Origin: Marinomonas foliarum
Lineage (GTDB): Bacteria > Pseudomonadota > Gammaproteobacteria > Pseudomonadales > Marinomonadaceae
DNA length: 64,000 nt
Direction: 5' to 3'
Assembly (NCBI RefSeq): GCF_003337275.1
Contig: NZ_QPJQ01000004.1
Location: 106,184 to 170,183, forward strand
Part shown: positions 62,791-64,000 of the stretch, piece by piece
Layout: each line of letters opens with the position of its first letter
Position numbering within the stretch: the first letter of the stretch is position 1
Translations under genes and position numbers: made by a program
The notes under the pieces: model-generated
Told to the model about the DNA's origin: nothing
The model's input: only the letters and a program-made list of their open reading frames with translations
The model's database searches: none

Positions 62791-63564
62791 ATGCAAGTTC
62801 ATATTAAAACGCCAACAGAAATCGAATTCATGCGTGAGTCTGGCAAGTTACTGGCCAGCGTATTTCATATGCTCGATGACTTCGTCAAAGAAGGTGTATC
62901 GACTTTAGAAATCAACGATAAAGTAGAAGACTTTATTCGTAATGAACTGAACGCAAGACCCGCAAGCCTAGGGCAATACGATTACGGCTTCTCCTTGAAC
63001 TCTTCAATAAACGAGGTAGTTTGTCATGGCGTTCCTAACGACAGCCATAAACTCAAAGCAAAAGATATCGTCAATCTAGATATCACACTTGAGAAAAACG
63101 GCTTTATCGCCGATTCCAGCAAAATGTATGTCATGAGCGACGCAAACCCTATTGCCAAACGCTTAGTAAAAACTACCTACGAGGCAATGTGGGCTGGGAT
63201 CAAAAAAGTAAAACCTGGTGCTACCTTAGGGGATATTGGCGCAGCGATCCAAACCCTAGCAGAAAGCAAAGGTTACTCTGTTGTAAAAGAATACTGTGGT
63301 CATGGCATTGGTCGAGAAATGCATGAAGAACCACAAGTTCTGCATTACGGCAAAACCGGAACAGGAATGACACTGAAAGAAGGCATGACTTTCACCATCG
63401 AACCCATGATCAACCAAGGGAAAGCCAAGACCAAGACAAAAAAAGACGGCTGGACGGTTGTGACGGCTGATAAAAAACTCTCCGCTCAATGGGAGCACAC
63501 CATCTTAGTCACAGACACGGGTTATGAAGTTCTGACCTTAAGAAACGATGAAACCAGTATCTAA
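62791..63564 (+). CDS. map: Type I methionyl aminopeptidase
   Basis: Removes the initiator methionine from nascent proteins. The 257-residue protein has all catalytic positions at the E. coli numbers: His79 (VCHGVP), Asp97 (NLDITL), Asp108 (IADSSKM), His171 (CGHGIGREMHEE), Glu204 (TIEPMI) and Glu235 (WEHTI). It should be active. It begins one base after the ParD-like stop and is probably under that operon's promoter. The housekeeping map normally lies next to rpsB, so this is likely an additional copy. A 20-bp inverted repeat covers its 3' end. Confidence 0.93.
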   Translation: MQVHIKTPTEIEFMRESGKLLASVFHMLDDFVKEGVSTLEINDKVEDFIRNELNARPASLGQYDYGFSLNSSINEVVCHGVPNDSHKLKAKDIVNLDITLEKNGFIADSSKMYVMSDANPIAKRLVKTTYEAMWAGIKKVKPGATLGDIGAAIQTLAESKGYSVVKEYCGHGIGREMHEEPQVLHYGKTGTGMTLKEGMTFTIEPMINQGKAKTKTKKDGWTVVTADKKLSAQWEHTILVTDTGYEVLTLRNDETSI

Positions 63565-63592
63565 AGGGGTAAAGATACTGGTTTCATCGTTT
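63543..63592. repeat. 20-bp perfect inverted repeat at the map 3' end
   Basis: The arms 63543-63562 and 63573-63592 are exact reverse complements around a 10-nt loop. The left arm encodes the last codons (NDETSI) and reaches into the stop of map. There is no T tract after it, so it is not a canonical terminator; it could protect the mRNA 3' end or be an inverted-duplication scar. Confidence 0.65.
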
Positions 63593-63654
63593 AGCCAGCC
63601 GACCTTATTAGTTAAATACAGGTTTTTGGGCTAGATCTGCGCTTTAGTACTCGC

Positions 63655-63900
63655 TTATTGCTTAGGCAAAAGCACAGTATCAATTACATGAATCACACCG
63701 TTGGATTGTTTAACGTCAGCAATAGTCACGTTAGCAACACGACCGTTTTCGTCTTCAAGCATAATCTTGTCGCCCATGTATGTTGCCATTAATGTACAGC
63801 CACCAATCGTCGGCACTGGGTGTTTGCCCATGTCATCATCAATCATGGTTTTAATGGCGCCAGATAGAGCATCAGCTTTTACCACGTGACAAGCCAACAC
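63655..63900 (-). pseudogene. Fasciclin (FAS1) domain protein, C-terminal remnant
   Basis: The 81-residue frame has the second half of a FAS1 domain: VLACHVVKADALSG (the H1-box-like LTYHVV) followed by GCTLMATYMGDKI and TIADVKQSNGVIHVIDTVLLP, the typical C-terminal box. The N-terminal half and any signal peptide are missing. On the minus strand, upstream codons (SYWGLNRSFPK) do not look like FAS1 and an in-frame stop lies further up. The gene seems truncated at its 5' end by a rearrangement around 63900. The cysteines are not typical of all FAS1 proteins. Confidence 0.7.
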
Positions 63901-64000
63901 CTTAGGGAAACTGCGATTAAGTCCCCAATATGAGACAATGCCGATCTGACCATTACCTCAAGACCGAATGACATGAATCAGCTTTCCTTCGCCGATACCG
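63901..64000. other. Junction sequence abutting the FAS1 remnant, possible mobile-element end
   Basis: The last 100 nt do not continue the FAS1 coding sequence. On the minus strand an open frame enters from the right edge and stops at 63958-63960 (GIGEGKLIHVIRS then stop). Next to the junction, AGGGAAACTGCGATTAAG could be an element's terminal sequence. I do not recognise the element and have no second end, so this is only a suggestion. Confidence 0.3.

Noticed and set aside
1..64000. CRISPR arrays, rRNA genes, complete insertion sequences, prophage
   Set aside because: No regularly spaced repeats, rRNA sequences, transposases or phage genes were seen on either strand.

Overview
The window looks like a chromosomal segment of a marine gammaproteobacterium close to Marinomonas (Oceanospirillales). 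This is inference from content, not a database result. The signs are a Na+-translocating NADH:quinone reductase operon, the Na+/H+ antiporter NhaB, a BCCT osmolyte transporter, cis/trans fatty acid isomerase, and the mltD-gloB-methyltransferase-rnhA-dnaQ block known from Pseudomonas. Base composition is moderately AT-rich. Gene density is high, most genes sit in short operons with 1-8 nt overlaps, and strong intrinsic terminators punctuate them. No rRNA operon, CRISPR array or intact transposase is visible.

Layout. 1-2600 (minus): tig-clpP-clpX proteostasis cluster and tRNA-Arg(TCT). 2800-4400 (plus): a YihY-type membrane protein and a hypoxanthine phosphoribosyltransferase. 4390-13016 (minus): nqrABCDEF followed by apbE, nqrM and the soluble transhydrogenase sthA, i.e. 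the sodium pump, its flavin and iron maturation factors, and an NAD(P)H-balancing enzyme in one direction. 13456-18057 (plus): folX-mfd-csiV-like. 18133-25520: sohB, nhaB, dnaQ-rnhA-methyltransferase, gloB-mltD. 25600-32824: ppnP, a GcvA-like LysR regulator, an SrmB-like helicase, DUF1285, an MTHFR-like enzyme and an LPS-core/lipid A group (GT9, kdkA, lpxL-type). 32889-39504: LLM flavin oxidoreductase, cti, an acidic two-repeat protein, a UPF0231 protein, ylqF and acpH. 39740-46255 (plus): a complete dipeptide/oligopeptide ABC importer with its own LysR regulator. 46302-55093: two c-di-GMP proteins, dbpA-vanZ, guaD, a 50-residue membrane protein, an MFS exporter and a TetR regulator.

The right end is more accessory in character. 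55327-57368 is a trpBA pair whose TrpB differs from the family at normally constant positions and whose promoter is covered by a perfect 13-bp inverted repeat. 58331-62456 holds a divergent LysR gene, a BCCT transporter, a BesD/HalD-like 2-oxoglutarate oxygenase and a DddP-like M24 metalloenzyme. The DddP-like protein keeps every metal ligand of the DMSP lyase DddP but has Gly where DddP has its catalytic Asp377, so the cluster looks like an uptake-hydroxylation-cleavage pathway for an unidentified betaine- or sulfonium-like compound. It is the best candidate here for an undescribed system. 62523-63564 is a ParD-like antitoxin fused in operon with a complete second-type MetAP gene, under a promoter overlapped by a palindromic operator. 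The window ends in a 5'-truncated fasciclin (FAS1) remnant abutting unrelated sequence.

Two further non-coding signals deserve attention: an intrinsic terminator at 2596-2621 (minus) and one at 38907-38937 (plus) have no annotated gene upstream of them, which points to small RNA genes.
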